NCBI GenBank assembly: GCA_026724425.1
Contig: JAIUCV010001117.1
Span: forward strand, 114,015-178,014
Direction of reading: 5' to 3'
Length of the DNA: 64,000 nt
Source: Erythrophleum ivorense
Taxonomy: Eukaryota; Streptophyta; Magnoliopsida; Fabales; Fabaceae
The notes under the pieces are model-generated. The model worked only from the letters and a program-made list of their open reading frames with translations. It had not been told where the DNA came from and did not search any database. Position 1 is the stretch's first letter, and every line of letters starts with the position of its first letter. Of this stretch, positions 12,403 to 24,829 are shown piece by piece. The position numbers and the translations under genes were made by a program.

Positions 12403-12994
12403 TGTAACATCCGGTTCTTTGAAAACCAAAGAAAACTTGTGAAACGTAATGTACGGTTTCTCCATAAACGAACAAAATTCATTAGATACAAAAGGAACTC
12501 CCTTGAAATGAGATAGTTAAGGTCCTAAAAAATATGGGAAGCATTCTAGACTCCTAAAAATGAGAATCTCATGCTTAGACAGAAAGAAAAACGGAGCTAG
12601 AATGAAGAAATAATTTCTCATGAAAAGCTTATAAAATGTAATGGCATTTTCATAATTTTGAGCAAATTTTGAAATTCACAAAGGAGGGCTTTTTAAATGA
12701 AAATTTTGAGTCTCTGGGGTTCTCAGAAGCCCTGAAAACCATAGAAAACCCCAAGATAGCTAAAACCCCTCCGGTGGACGTTTTCCAATGTTAGTGTGCC
12801 TGAACTTTGACAGATTCATTCGATAAGGTTTTAGCTTTGATTTGAGTGATTCCAAAGGCATTTTACTAAATTGGGAACCTAAATTTCATAATTGAAAAGA
12901 TGGTTCTCAAAAAAGAACTAAAATAAAGGAGAAATGAAAATGCCAAGAATGAAGGGCAAAATAAAATTTTTTGGAAAAGTCATTCTCCTCCACC

Positions 12995-13003
12995 TATATA
13001 TAT
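12995..13003 (+). promoter_or_regulatory. Candidate TATA box in gag solo LTR
   Basis: TATATATAT directly upstream of GAGGTGCCCCACTCTC, in the layout described for the 5' LTR. Confidence 0.5.
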
Positions 13004-14659
13004 GAGGTGCCCCACTCTCTCCTTCATTTAGTTTTAGATTGTTCTATCCAAAATCAAAAGAAAAACCCTAGGAGAGTGGCGCACCAAGGGAGGAAGAAAA
13101 GAAGGAGAAATTCAAGGTAGAAAGGTATGGATTTTCATGGTTTTTCATGCTTTCTTCATTCCAAACCTCTTCTCCTTCATTCTTCTTTGTTTCCTATGAT
13201 TATAATGAAGTTTATAAATCTGTTTTAAGGGAGAAATTGAGGGAAAAATTCGGATTTGAAGAGAGGAGCTCAAAGAAGATAAGATTCAAGTGAGAAAAGC
13301 CATGAAAAGAAGGTATTTTCTTCTTCCATTGTTGCTACCCTTTGCAACCCTTCTTCACTTTTTTGCCCCAATTGAGAAGACATAAGAGGAGTTGATTTTT
13401 AGGCAGAACCAAGGGTGATTCTTAGGAAAAAGGGTGTGGAGATTAAGAATATACAAAGAGAATTAACAAATAACGATGGAAATTCAAGATGCAAATCTAG
13501 GGTTTTCATATGTTCCTTGCAAAATCTGATTTGATACCTTGATTCCTATATCTAAATGAGAATTTAAATGAGCTCCTAAGATCCTTAGAAGTCTCACCAT
13601 GTGCTTCCTCCATCAAAGAAACAAAACAAACTCCATGGAAGCCAAAGTCTTCCATAGCCTCGGCCTAAAGGGGGTTATATAGCTAGGGATAGTTTTAAAT
13701 CTTTCTAAGGCCATTCTTGAGTCATATATGATGAATGAATATGAGGAGAGGCCTTGGAAAAAATTTAGAACTGATAGAAAGTGAGTTGGTACTTTAGGTT
13801 TCGTATTATGACCTAAAGAAGCAACATGTAGTTAGGTTCTTTATTTTAATTATGTGATGACTCCAAGAGATTTAAAAGGAGTCAAAAATCATATTTGAAA
13901 GGAAAGAATGGAGCTTAGAATTTATTTGAGGCGTGTTGCTTCATTAGGTGCAATTATGGAACATTAATGGAGTTTATAGGACAACCTAATGTCTAAGCAA
14001 GTTGTGTAGCCTTAAAATTTGTTTCATGAACCTAATTGACTTCCATAAATTATGTTTAGACCAAGAGAAACCTTCCCCACACTTTTGTGTGTGTGTGGCC
14101 AAAAGGAAGAGCTTGAATTTAGAGGAAAAAGTGTGTGATTGTGTATAAGGTAGCTCTCTCCACCTTCTCTCATGTATGGATGTATGCTTAGCATATCTTA
14201 GAATGTGTGTATGTGTATTTTCAAGCCATAAAAAGTATGATAGCATGATTTCACATGCCATGGTTTTATGATGACATATTATGTTTTATATGATGTTTTG
14301 ATGTATGCTTGGGTTTGCTTGAGTGTTGTGAGGCCAAGAACCCTTAGCCATGGTGAGGATGAGCCAAGAACCCTTAAGATTGGTTGAGACAAAGCAAAGA
14401 GTCTCCCAAAAGCAAAATAGGCTCCCAAGAGCATGGTTGAGTCTAAGAATGCATTAAAGAATGGGTGAGGCAAGTCCAATGTCCACAAGAAATTAGTTAA
14501 GGTCAATCCATTTGCTTGGCAAGTGTTTGTATGCTATGTATGAATTTCTTAAATGATGAAAACATTTCTTGAGTGCTTGCATATGTCTACATGACCATAC
14601 ATACATTTATAAGACTTATTTGTATCTATTATGTATGATTGAATGGGAGATGAGCTATT

Positions 14660-14676
14660 GGGATTCTTTGAATCTT
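14660..14676 (+). promoter_or_regulatory. Conserved LTR stem-loop
   Basis: GGGATTCTTTGAATCTT, the equivalent of the palindromes at 4831, 22620 and 25322, partly decayed. Confidence 0.4.
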
Positions 14677-16140
14677 ATTCCCTCCTCTCCAATGATCTCA
14701 CATGCTAGGTGGACCAAGTGGACAAGGTAATGGAAGCCAACCACCCTGAAGAGAAGAGTTTGATACTAACATGCCTAGTCTTTGCTTTTTTAAAACCATA
14801 ATGATGTCAAATGTTGTAACCCCTTGATGTATATAGTCTATAACCCCTTAGACATGTGTAATTATGATATTATGCTATGTATCAATGAGAGAATATATTT
14901 TATAGTCATTAGAGTGTGAAATGGGTATATGGTGGCAAATTAGCTTCATTGGTGGTTTGATAGAATTATGCATATGTATGGATGAAATGGTCAAAATGAG
15001 ATGCATGGAGTTTGGGACCATTTGGGCAGCTTACATAAGTCTTAATTATGCTTTTAAACTTGCCCAAAAGATGCCAAACCCTAGGGAAAACTATTTGGTT
15101 ACTTTGGTACCTCATATGGAGCCAAAATTGACTATAATGGAACCCTATATCACTTTTTTGGCCAAATGAGCTCTTTTTGATCTGAGATTTGACATGAAAT
15201 TAGAGCTTGTTGAAAAATTTTTGGAAAGCTAAAGAACATAGTTTTTGAAGATCTACATAATATTTGATGAATTTTTAAAGTTGGCAAATTTTCTGATTTT
15301 GGTCTACTGCACTATTTATTTGGTTTGAAAATGAAATCTATCACACAGGGCTCAAATGATGTCCAATTACCATGAAATTTTATACAAAGAAACTATACAT
15401 TCATAGTGACTCGTGCCAACTAGAAGCACCTCATTTGGATGTCTAGAGAGGGAGATATGAATTTTTGAAGATTCTGTCCAATATCAGGAATTCTAGCCAA
15501 CCTCTGTTATAGTTTGATTAGATTTCGAGGTCTTGGCATGCTTGAGCTGGTCTTGAGTTATTTTTTTCCTCTAGCTAACATCCACAGATTTCCAAATTGA
15601 TATTATTTGCATGGATTAGATTTTTTTAGAATTAATTGAATATTTTCAAATTTTTCTACAGAAAGCTATGATAACACTAGGGGATAGTTTGACCCCTACA
15701 CCTTTGCGGATGTCAAACATCCTCTGTGATAAATGTTATGGTCAAACATATTTTTAGTGTGAAGTAGACATTTATAACTTTCTAGAATGCCCATGAATGC
15801 ATGATTTCAATTTTTCTATAATTAGTTATAAATTTCAAAATTTTAGTAAGAAAAGAGCCAAATTCTGGCCGAAAATATACATTAGTATTTTGAGCTTCCC
15901 TTTGAGTTCCATGAGTTGTGGGCCACATTTTATGATAAAAATGAGTTTTATTCATGTAATTAAATATGTGAATGTATAGTATGAACTCACACAGTCCATG
16001 TGACATCGGATGAAATTTTTATACACGACGCAGCGCAATTAAATGCATTATTTTAATGGACTTTTCTCACTTCCTTCATGGAATTGATGATATGATACAT
16101 GAGAATGTTATGAAATAAGCTAGAAATATATGGTGTTACA

Positions 16141-16710
16141 AGGAACTTCCCCAGTTTAGTTAAGGTTAAGAAGGAGTCAGAATTTATACTGCTGAAACAG
16201 ACAGAGGAGATGTCTGTGGACCAATAAGTGGCTAAATTCATAGAGCTCTCCCGATATTCCTTTTGCTTGCAGAGGCATGATGATGAGCAGTGGAGAGCAG
16301 ATAGGCTAAAGAAAGGTTTGCTTCTGAAGATCAGAGATAGGGTAGTGCCACAGAGAATTAAGCACTTTAACACCCTGGTTGAGATATGCAGAGTGACAAA
16401 GGCAAACCTCAGAACAATGCAGCCTACCTCCAGTGCCAGACCACCCCTCCCTAAGCCTAAGAGACCTAGAGAAGGATCACAACCTGTAGTTACTAGCAGG
16501 AGAGGTGGCAGAAGCCAATGGAGCTGAAGGGGCAAGAAATGGAGAACTTAATCCAGTAGAGGTAGCTCTGCACCTATGACATGTCCCTAGTATGGCAAGA
16601 ACCACGGGACCAGACCATGCTACGCGGGGCAGAACGTATATTTCTGGTGTAGTAAGCCAGGACACATGGCTAAGGACTACACCCAGGCTCCTCCACAGTT
16701 CACATAGCAA
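16141..16710 (+). pseudogene. gag: gag pseudogene, C-terminal part with zinc knuckle
   Basis: Continues the frame interrupted at 12402: FPSLVKVKKESEF, EEMSVDQ, then a basic stretch and the nucleocapsid zinc-knuckle region around 16580-16680. Two CX2C-type positions are visible (CP..YGKNH and CSKPGHMAKD). In each, a Cys expected in functional knuckles is replaced by Tyr or a preceding stop (P-stop-YGK, NVYFWC, KDYTQ), which fits G to A change in TGC or TGT codons. Several stops (after MSVDQ, after QWS and later) break the frame. This portion would have bound element RNA. It is plainly inactive, although the ordered motifs leave little doubt about its identity. Confidence 0.85.
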
Positions 16711-16740
16711 ATAGAGATGGTTCCTACTCCCAGACCTCAG

Positions 16741-17240
16741 ACCTAAGGTAGAGTCTTTGCCCTATCACAGCAAAAGGCTAGTCGGCCCCCGAGTATGATC
16801 TAAGGTACTATTAGAATAAATGATTTTTCTGTAACTACATTATTTGATTCAGATGATAGCCATTCTTTCATATCATATGACTATGCTAAGAGGTTAGGTT
16901 TGAGTATGCATACACTACCACATGATTTGCATGTATCTACCCCCATAGGAAACCGAACCATTACCTCTCATGCTTGCTTGAATTATGTGGTCTAGTTTAA
17001 TTACTGCCTTACCACCCTTGATTTGATTTGTATGCCCCTTATTGATATTGATGTGATCATTGGTATGAATTGGATGTCTATAAATAATACCACACTAGAT
17101 TGTAGCCACAGATGCATTACTTTACTTGAATGTGGGACTATGCCTAGTATGAGGACTAAGTTATCTATTATGACCACCTCCTAGGCTGAGAGGTCTCTAG
17201 CACATGGTTGCCAGGGCTATCTAGTTTTCTTTTCAGTTTA
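16741..17240 (+). pseudogene. Retropepsin (aspartic protease) pseudogene
   Basis: The frame reads LFDSDDSHSFIS around 16840-16880, followed by YAKRLGLSM, GNRTITSH and IDIDVIIGMNWM. This is the Ty3/gypsy protease core, whose active site is normally DSG(A/T). Here the Gly is Asp (codon at 16852-16854), which would abolish catalysis. The downstream hydrophobic -IIGMNWM- segment is the second conserved protease motif. Stops occur after CLNYVV, after IMTTS and after YLVFFSV. The enzyme would have cut the Gag-Pol polyprotein. It lies in the expected place between the zinc knuckle and reverse transcriptase. Confidence 0.85.
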
Positions 17241-17840
17241 GGTCGAGGTAGAAGAGGGTATAGATGAGATTCTTGTGGTTAGAGAGTTCCTAGAGGTATT
17301 CCCTAGAGAGATTAGTGAACTACCCCCAAAGAGAGAAGTAGAGTTTCCCATAGATATTGTACCTAAGGCAGGTCCAGAATCTAAGGCCCTGTATAGAATG
17401 GATCTCACCAAGCTAGCTAAGTTTAAGAAATAGATAGAAGAGCTCTTAGAGAAGGGTTTATCAGACCTAGTGTCTCGCTATGGGGAGCTCCAGTCTTATT
17501 CATAAAGAAGAAAGACGAGAGCCTTAGGCTATGTATAGATTATCGAGAACTCAATAAGATAACCATTAAGAATAAGTACCCTCTCCCTCGCATAGATGAA
17601 CTCCTATATCAGTTAGTGGGAGCGTCAATATTCTCTAAAATAGACCTCAGGTCGAGATATCACTAACTTAGAATAAAGGCTGAGGATATTCCCAAAATAG
17701 CATTCAGAACTAGATATGAGCACTATGAGTTTTTAGTTATACCCTTCGGGTCGACGAATGCACCTGCAGTGTTCATGGACTACATGAACAGAGTCTTCAA
17801 GCCAAACTTAGACAGATTTGTAGTTGTCTTCATAGATGAC
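17241..17840 (+). pseudogene. pol: Reverse transcriptase pseudogene, truncated after the Asp-Asp pair
   Basis: Ordered RT motifs are visible: VFPREISELPP and PIDIVPKAGP at the start, then WGAPVLFIKKKDESLRLCID, YRELNKITIKNKYPLPRID, IFSKIDLRS, FRTRYEHYEFLVIPFG, TNAPAVFMDYMN and the catalytic block ending FIDD at 17829-17840. This is the Ty3/gypsy RT palm and fingers, the polymerase that copies element RNA to DNA. A one-base loss around 17451-17458 shifts the frame (GF-IRP resumes in the next frame). Stops replace a Gln in FKK-stop-IEE and in RYH-stop-LRI. The gene stops exactly after the second catalytic Asp, where the antisense Tat/Athila-like sequence begins. The thumb, connection and RNase H domains are absent. 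Confidence 0.9.
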
Positions 17841-20103
17841 TAACGGGTCTATCGCGCAACCCTCAAAATAAAACTAGGTTAGATTATATATAGTTAGTGG
17901 CACAACCTAGGTCATCTCCCTTGGAAATGGAGTTCAATGTTCATTTGGATTTTCTAAGTGTTAAAAGACTCTAAAAATTTCTAAACTAAGGGGGTTTGAT
18001 TGACTTAAACTAATTAAAATGAAACCAAATTAAAATTTCTAATTGCATACCTAATTGTATGAATTATGGTTGAATGATGGACTTGTGGCTAGCTTTAGAT
18101 TCGTCTCTTAGTATCCACTATCCTTATTCTAATCCAATTGTAATTAATTCTGGTCTAAGAGTCCCTAATTGTGTCCATTGGCAAATGATCTTGAATTACC
18201 ACTCAAGATTCAAGAAATTAACAAGTTAATGTTGAATTAAGACCTCAATCCTACACCAAATCATTAATTCTTGCCTTTAGGATTGATGAACACTTGAATT
18301 GAATGATTAATTGATTAATTAGCCTCTGAATTAACACCTTAGGATATTTAATTAACCAACCAAACACCAAGGAATCCTCTTATTAAACATTCAAGCACTC
18401 AATCTCTCATATATATTTCATCAAACACCTTAACTGCATACATGGATAATTGTAGGAAATTGAAAAATTCAACATTTGATTCAATCAATTAATAAAAAAA
18501 AACAATCTCCTAATTAGTGTCTAACCAGCCACTAATTATAAATAACACAAATCTCCAATCAAATATAATCTTAAACAAGAAAATACAAGAAAGAGAAAAG
18601 TGTAGAAAGAGATGAGAATCTTAGCCAAAAATCCCTTTCTAATAAATGGATTCAAGCTTCTCCAAGAGCCTCCTCTTAGCTAGCCATAAGGGAGAGAATT
18701 AAAGCTTCATTTTATAGTGGAAATAGAGGAAAATGGATGGAATGGAGTGGTGGATGGCTGTTCGAAAAAAAGGCATGAATGGACGATGGAATGAACGTAT
18801 GCGTAGGATGAGACGAATGAATGAATGTATTCTTGCTCATGTTCTTTTATTCCCTCTGCCCGAATAATAATCCACTCACGTGTTCCATTTAATCATTCAC
18901 GTGTTCTCTTCATTTGCCAATTGCTCATAGCCTTTTTTTTCCTCTTGATACGTATAAGTGTGGGTCAGCCACTTCTTGAATTCTCAGCCAAAACACGTGA
19001 AAATATGTAGGCCCCAAAGCAAATATAATAATCTCTTTCATGTGAGTTGCCTTCTTTTTATGTGTGCATAATGGTTCTGCCTAAGCTTCCCATGTCGATT
19101 TAGCTCATGCATTCAGCCCATGCTTCTTCTTTTCTTTGAATTCAGAATATGGCTTCATCTTTTGTAGCTTCTCCTTTATTCAGCTCATTTCTTTATGGGT
19201 TCTATCTCCATTTAAACTTCAGCCTATCTCCCTCTTTGTTTTGCTTATGTCTCTTCTTCTTAGACCCTGTGGCTTCATTTGTGAGTTGCTTTGTGAAACT
19301 AAACCCTTGTGTGCATGAAATGTGGTCTCCCTCACTCCTGGACCCTTCAAAACTTGTGGCTTTCTTCTTCTTCAAAATCACATTGCTTCTCCTCTTAAAT
19401 CCAGCCCATGTTCTACTCAAAACTCTCCACCTGTGGCACTCCCTTACTAAAGCTGCTTCATTCACTCGTGTTCACATTCCACGTAAAACTCGAGTTGCAT
19501 GTTTCTTAAATCACATGAGAGTCTTCCTTTGTTGCTTCCAATCATTTATGCAGCTCATGCTTCTTTTAGACTTCAGCTCGTAGCATTCCTTCTCTTGTGT
19601 TTCTCATTCATGCAACTGCTTCTTTACTTCTTCTCTACCCCAGGCTCAAGTGTGTTTATTCTCTTTTCATCCTTAGCTTTTCACGTTGAAACTACAGGTC
19701 CTTCTTCTGCTCACTTTGCTTCTTTTACCTACTATGCTCAATGTTGTTCTCCAGCTATTTCCCGTCGTGTTTTTAACGTTAATTTTCAGCAGCCCTTCTT
19801 CGCGTTTGCTTGCTTTCATTTCTCTTCCATGCTCTATGCAACTCTCCTAGCTTCAGCCCCCTAATCACATTTTGCATGTATGTGTTTAGCAACCCTTCAC
19901 ATTACTTCTCCTATGTTTTAGCTGCAGCCCGTAGCTACTTCTTCTCTCTAACCTCCTTGCTTATTCATTCGTGTTGCTTCCCATTCTTCAGCTCATTCTC
20001 TACATTAGCTTCTATCCACTCGAGCTACTGTGCATGTGAGTCTCATGTTGTCTCTTGTGTTTTCCTCCACGTGACTGCTCCCTCTTCTCATTATTCTTAC
20101 GTT

Positions 20104-20108
20104 CTTTT
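20104..20108. repeat. Target-site duplication, left, of solo LTR C1
   Basis: CTTTT at 20104-20108 and again at 23244-23248, a perfect 5-bp duplication as made by LTR-retrotransposon integrases. Confidence 0.9.
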
Positions 20109-23100
20109 TGTAACATCCAGTTTTATGAAAATCCAAGAAAATTTAAGGAAATGCGAGAAACGTAACATTTGGTTTTTCCATCAACGTACGAAATTCACTG
20201 AATATGAAATGAATTCTCCCAAATAGAATAAATTGAGGTCTAATAAAATTAGAATAATATTCTAGACCATAAATAATGATGAGTCAAAGCTAGAGGTGCC
20301 CTAAAATTGGGGCTAAAATAGATGAAAAAAAAGATCAGAAAAAGGTCCCGAAGAGCCTCCAAAGTCAAGTATGAAGGAGCCAGGGACTAAAATGCAAAGA
20401 AAAGTTATATGCGAGGCAAAATATATAAATTGCCCTAAAGTTTAGGGAACCCTAGTTTCACCCTCTATTTGTGGCTTTAAGCATGAATATCAAAAAATTG
20501 GGCAAGAATCTCAGAAATCCGTGACCCACAGTTAAACTCAGTTTAATGAGACGGGTCCAATGATACCAAGTTGTTCGAATGGCCGGGCGGGATCTGGTTA
20601 TCCCGATCAATAGTCATGAGCAAAATGGAAAAAAGAAGTTGTAAGAACTATAGAAATAAAAATAGCTAAAGGGCTAAGAAACCCTGAAGGAGTTTCAGGG
20701 ATAGAATTGCAGTAAATGAAAAGTTTATAGCACAATCATAATACAGAACGGTGAAAATTACACTTATAGACTCGGGTGTCCGATTGACACCAAAATTTAT
20801 GAGGATTGAGCTTAAGGGCCCCTGACCCATGTTTAAAGCTTAATATGGCCAGAAAGTAGAGGAAATAATATTCATAAATTTTAGAAAGTCTAAAAGCATG
20901 TATTGTACCGTAAAACCTTAATTGGGCTCAGACACTGATTTTAGACTGCTATAAGGCCCAATAGTTCATTCTAAAGGGCTGATAAGAGAAGAGAAGATAT
21001 GATTCGGGTTTTAGAGAAGATGAAACCCAAATATAAATATAGAATGAAAGGAAAAGAAGAAAAAGATTTTAGTTATTTTAAAGAATTAACCATGGTTAAG
21101 TTAGAAACTAACTATGGTTGAGTTAAAAGTTGACCATGGTTGAGTTAAGAAATTAACCATGGTTACTTTCCATAAGTTAATGGCTAAGGCAAGGCTTCCA
21201 AGTGTGTGGCCAAGAATTTTTGGAAGAAGATATTTAGTTATGAAATTAGAAAATCAAAAGAAAAAAAGGAATGGAAGGTTAAGATTTGAACTTGAAAAGG
21301 TTGATCCAAGGGTCCAAATTTAGTATGACCATTTAACTTCATTAGATTCATCTTCTTCACCTCCATTCCACCATTTTCACCCCACACACAAGGAAGAAAG
21401 AAAGAAAAACGTGAAGAGAGAAAGAGAGGGAGAAAAAGTGGAAGATGAAGTGAAACCAAGTAAAACTACCACTATTCTTCACCAAATTTCTTCATCTTCT
21501 CCATCCTCCAACCTTTTCCTCCAAAGGGCAGCTGCATATTCATCTTTTGTTCAAGGTGAAATGTTGCTCTAAGTGGGAAGAGAAAGGATTTTACTGTGAG
21601 AAAAGCAAAGGAAACAAGGTTTAAGCTTAAAGAGTAAGTTTTCTCCATCTTATACTTGTAAATCACATGCTTTTAGCTAGTTTTGTTAAACCCTAGCTAT
21701 GAGTTATTTTTGGACAGCATATGAATCATTAGAAATGAAGTTTATATGCTGAATATGAAGGCCTTGAAATGAAGTTTATATGTTGAACATGAAGGCCATA
21801 TGAGCTTAGTTATTGTTATGTGCTGAGACTTTGGAAAACACAAAGACTGTAATTTTTGAAAAAATAGAAAGCATGGGGAGATGCTGTCTGAATTTTACCA
21901 AAACTTTTATGGTGTTTTCTTAATGTCTTAAAGTCATGTATACCAAATTTCAAGTCCTAAAACATAAAGGAAGAGGCTATGGAATTTTTAGAACCAAAGA
22001 AATGCACTTTGAGCCTAAAATGGAGCTAGATTATGTGATGACCAAAACGTGATGTTGGGGCTGGAATTTGATGATTTTATCCATTCCAATGGATTCAAAA
22101 GGATGTTTTTAGCTAGGAATACCTATGGGAAAGCCCCCAAAACTCATGGGATAAAATTCCTAAATTTTGGCCAAGAAAGGCATACTATTCGGGCATAGTG
22201 AATGGAAAAGGAAGGAGTTGGATTTTTCCAATTCCAATGGTCCCATTAAGTTTAAAAGGGGTCATCCTAGTTTAGAAGCTAAGGTTTATGTGTTGATTGT
22301 AATGAATTATCATTATGATTATAGGGTTTGATGTTGTTTTGGGAACTCCAAAAGCAAGTAATCCGAGTCCCAAGGATTGAGCAAAGTTTGCTAAGGTAGT
22401 AGTTTTCCTCTCTCTTTCCTTAAGCTTGTATGTTTGTATAATGATGAGTGTTATGCTATATCAAGTTGTCATTTATGCTATAAGATGAGACATGTATGCT
22501 TAGATTGTGCTTGGCCTTGTATGAAATTCCTTGTATTGCTATGCGATATGTCGCATCTTGACTGGTATCATGTTGTGTACTTACATGCTTGCTTGTGAAT
22601 GAGATTAGTTTACTACTACTGAGATTTCATAATCTCACCCCAAATATAACCCATGCTAGGTCCGAGTTCAAGCAAAGAGAGAGCAAAGAATGTGGAGACA
22701 TAAATCAAGGACCTTACTTTTATGCACCATATTTTGTTATGTAATTAAATATTTTAGATTACTGCGTGCATGAGTTATGTTATGATACTGTAAGGTACTC
22801 AGGTATGAAATGGAAAGCCATGTATATAACTAACCCTGAAGTAAAAAGAGTATAACTAGTGTGCATAAGATGCAAGAATGCCTATACTTATATAAGGGCA
22901 AAATAATAATAATAATATGACCAATGAGGGGTAAAATTGTCTAATTTGTTGTAGGGGCAACTTTATATGAATTTATATGCACTCTACTAAGTAAGTATTT
23001 TCCATGTGAAAAGGGCTTAGAGAGCTTGAAGTAGAGCCCTGAATTAACCTTATACGATTTTTCTATAATTAAGTATGTATTTTCAAAGTTAGATAAGAAT

Positions 23101-23243
23101 TTGGAAATGACCAAATGAATAGTGAAATTGTATAAGGAAGTTTTAAAGTGAAAAGTTTTTATCAGTTCAGGTTTCCGTTGACTTCTCTAAGTAATATATG
23201 AGGTAATTGTAGTAGAAAAAGTGTTATAAAATAAGATATGACA
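20109..23243 (+). mobile_element. Solo LTR, family C, copy 1
   Basis: Starts TGTAACATCCAG and ends AAGATATGACA (3,135 bases), flanked by the perfect CTTTT duplication. It is a relative of the other LTRs (GTACGAAATTCACTGAATA block near 20190) with distinctive content, such as four closely spaced AACCATGGTT-type words at 21088-21166. A second copy lies at 44657-47474. The minus-strand frames at 21238-21666 reflect an AG-rich stretch and are not conserved. Confidence 0.93.
22620..22637 (+). promoter_or_regulatory. Conserved LTR stem-loop
   Basis: TGAGATT-TCAT-AATCTCA followed by CCCC, a perfect 7-bp stem. The copy at 47154-47171 is identical. Confidence 0.5.
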
Positions 23244-23935
23244 CTTTTCACGTCATTTTTAGCTCACACTTCTTCTTCGCATGTTCTTCCCAGTAACTCC
23301 TCCAACCAAGAGAGTGTGTTGCTTCATTTAATTCTCAGCTCCTTTCCACATGATCTCCTTCTCTGGTTAGGCCTAACCCGTGAGTGCTTGAAGCCTCTTA
23401 TACGTGTTTTATTTTGTGCTCCATTCTGTACATAAACAAAATGCATGAACCCATGGCCACATGCAACCTTTCCACGTCAACCTGTAGTTATTCTACTTCA
23501 TCTTTCTATCAAGCTCTTGGCTACCTCTGTTTCTGCATCTTGCTTCATCCATGTTCCTTCATCTTGTAATCACATTCTCCCCTATCTTCCCTTCATGTAT
23601 CTTCATATACCTTCTTTTCATTCATTTCTCTTCTCCACGTATGAGTGTGTGATTGCTACAAGTGGAACCATATGTGGAAGTCTATCCCATGTATGAAACT
23701 AAGAAAGCCCAATGACCTGCACACCAAGAATGGAAAGAAAAATTAAGTAGGAAAAACTACAAAATTATCTATAGAAATTTATGCATTAAAAATCCAAGAT
23801 TTTATGAATTATTTTTTAAAATGCAAAGAATGGCTACTAAAATCAAATTCCAATTAATTAAACCTCTAAAGCCATATTCTGTCATCAAAATGCCTAAATT
23901 AAGAGGATTAAAATGTATAAAAATCATGCTTATTA

Positions 23936-23954
23936 AATTCTCCCACACTTAAAC
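23936..23954 (-). other. Polypurine tract of the Tat/Athila-like element
   Basis: On the minus strand TTTAAGTGTGGGAGAATT directly precedes the LTR. This is where plus-strand DNA synthesis would prime. Confidence 0.65.
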
Positions 23955-24744
23955 CTTTGCACTCCTGGGCAAAGCTCAAGACTTCAAGAAAAGGCTAATG
24001 GAATGACCAATAGAGAATGAAAAGGAAAAGGAAAATGTAGAAAGTTACAAGATAGAGAATGATCAAAACATATCAACACTTTAACAATCTAAGCTAATTT
24101 CACTTGCATCAAGAATTAAGCTCCATGGCAATTTCATTTGAAAAGAATGAATTGAAATGCATAGCCTTTCACATGGACTGGTGTTCACTCCCAACTTTCA
24201 AGTGTTTAGGCAATGTAAATCACTCAAGTTTCACCTATCAAAACTCACAACCATAGGCTTGTCAAGCTTCTAAGTCTCCATCACCCATGCCAAATGCAAT
24301 GCACAAATCAATTACGACTTTATTCAGGGTTGTAATGGAGCTAAGGGAGTAAAATGAATGGATAACAAGAAAACACAAACAAATTGATATCTTAGAACCT
24401 CAAGAGTAATCAATGGAAATCTAGGATAGGGAAGAATGTGTTTCTAGGCCTTATTACCAACTAGTGTAAGCAACTATAAACTCAATTCAAAAGACTTCTT
24501 TCTTTTGATTTTCAATTACTTTTCCCTTTTTTTTTGTTTTTGTTTTTGCTTTTCTTTTACTTTTTTTTTATATCTTTGCATTTTTTTCTTTTTTTCTTTT
24601 AAGAACAAATTCTTCAACTTTGAATAACAATGGCCTAACTTGATGTAAGATATACATTCATCTATCCTACTTAGATGTAATGCTCCTTGAAATTCCTAAG
24701 GCATCTTAAAAATAAGATGGGGAACATTTTTTTTAATGGCTATG
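23955..24744 (-). other. Non-coding 3' internal region of the Tat/Athila-like element, first part
   Basis: No reading frame. It includes a T-rich low-complexity run (24504-24602). It continues at 27579 after the solo LTR that interrupts it, with the target duplication CTATG at the seam. Confidence 0.5.
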
Positions 24745-24809
24745 TGTCACACCTACACTTTACATACACTATAACTTACCATATGAAAGGATCTTGTACT
24801 ACTAACAGA

Positions 24810-24829
24810 AGACCTTGTTGACAAGGTCT
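24810..24829. repeat. Near-perfect 20-bp palindrome
   Basis: AGACCTTGTTGACAAGGTCT has 9-bp arms around a TG centre. Related words follow at 24854-24872 and around 24898-24916. The same core occurs in the LARD internal regions at about 48083-48104 and 57576-57593. Confidence 0.6.

Larger units (their letters stand above)
12403..16140 (+). mobile_element. Solo LTR inserted in gag
   Basis: Starts TGTAACATCCGG, ends ATGGTGTTACA, 3,738 bases, with no PBS, PPT or internal sequence next to it. It belongs to the same LTR superfamily as the host element but to the subfamily whose first 100 bases contain GTAATGTACGGTTTCTCC, as in the antisense LARD. A solo LTR implies an element inserted and then lost its internal region by LTR-LTR recombination. 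The frames at 13986-14506, 14921-15169 and 15782-16006 lie in it and are chance frames. Confidence 0.9.
17841..23935 (-). mobile_element. 3' LTR of the Tat/Athila-like element (interrupted)
   Basis: The sequence on both sides of the solo LTR at 20109-23243 is one unit of about 2,955 bases. On the plus strand it starts TAACGGGTCTATCGCGCAAC and ends GCTTATTA next to the reverse complement of a PPT. It has no TG...CA ends as it stands (TA at both), so the termini may be mutated or slightly misplaced. The pyrimidine-rich block 18820-20100 produces long plus-strand frames (19149-19583, 19499-19864, 19810-20226) that overlap each other and have low-complexity Ser/Phe/Leu composition. I do not regard them as genes. 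Confidence 0.55.

Noticed and set aside
16053..16535. 160-codon minus-strand frame
   Set aside because: It is antisense to the gag zinc-knuckle-proximal pseudogene and runs into the solo LTR; a shadow frame.
18820..18910. Cluster of CACGTG words as a possible plant gene promoter (G-box)
   Set aside because: They fall within an LTR, with no downstream gene on either strand; too short and common to call.
19149..20226. Three overlapping plus-strand frames of 121-144 codons with Ser/Phe/Leu-rich, membrane-like sequence
   Set aside because: They lie in a pyrimidine-rich stretch of an LTR, overlap in different frames, and have low-complexity composition. No family motif is visible.
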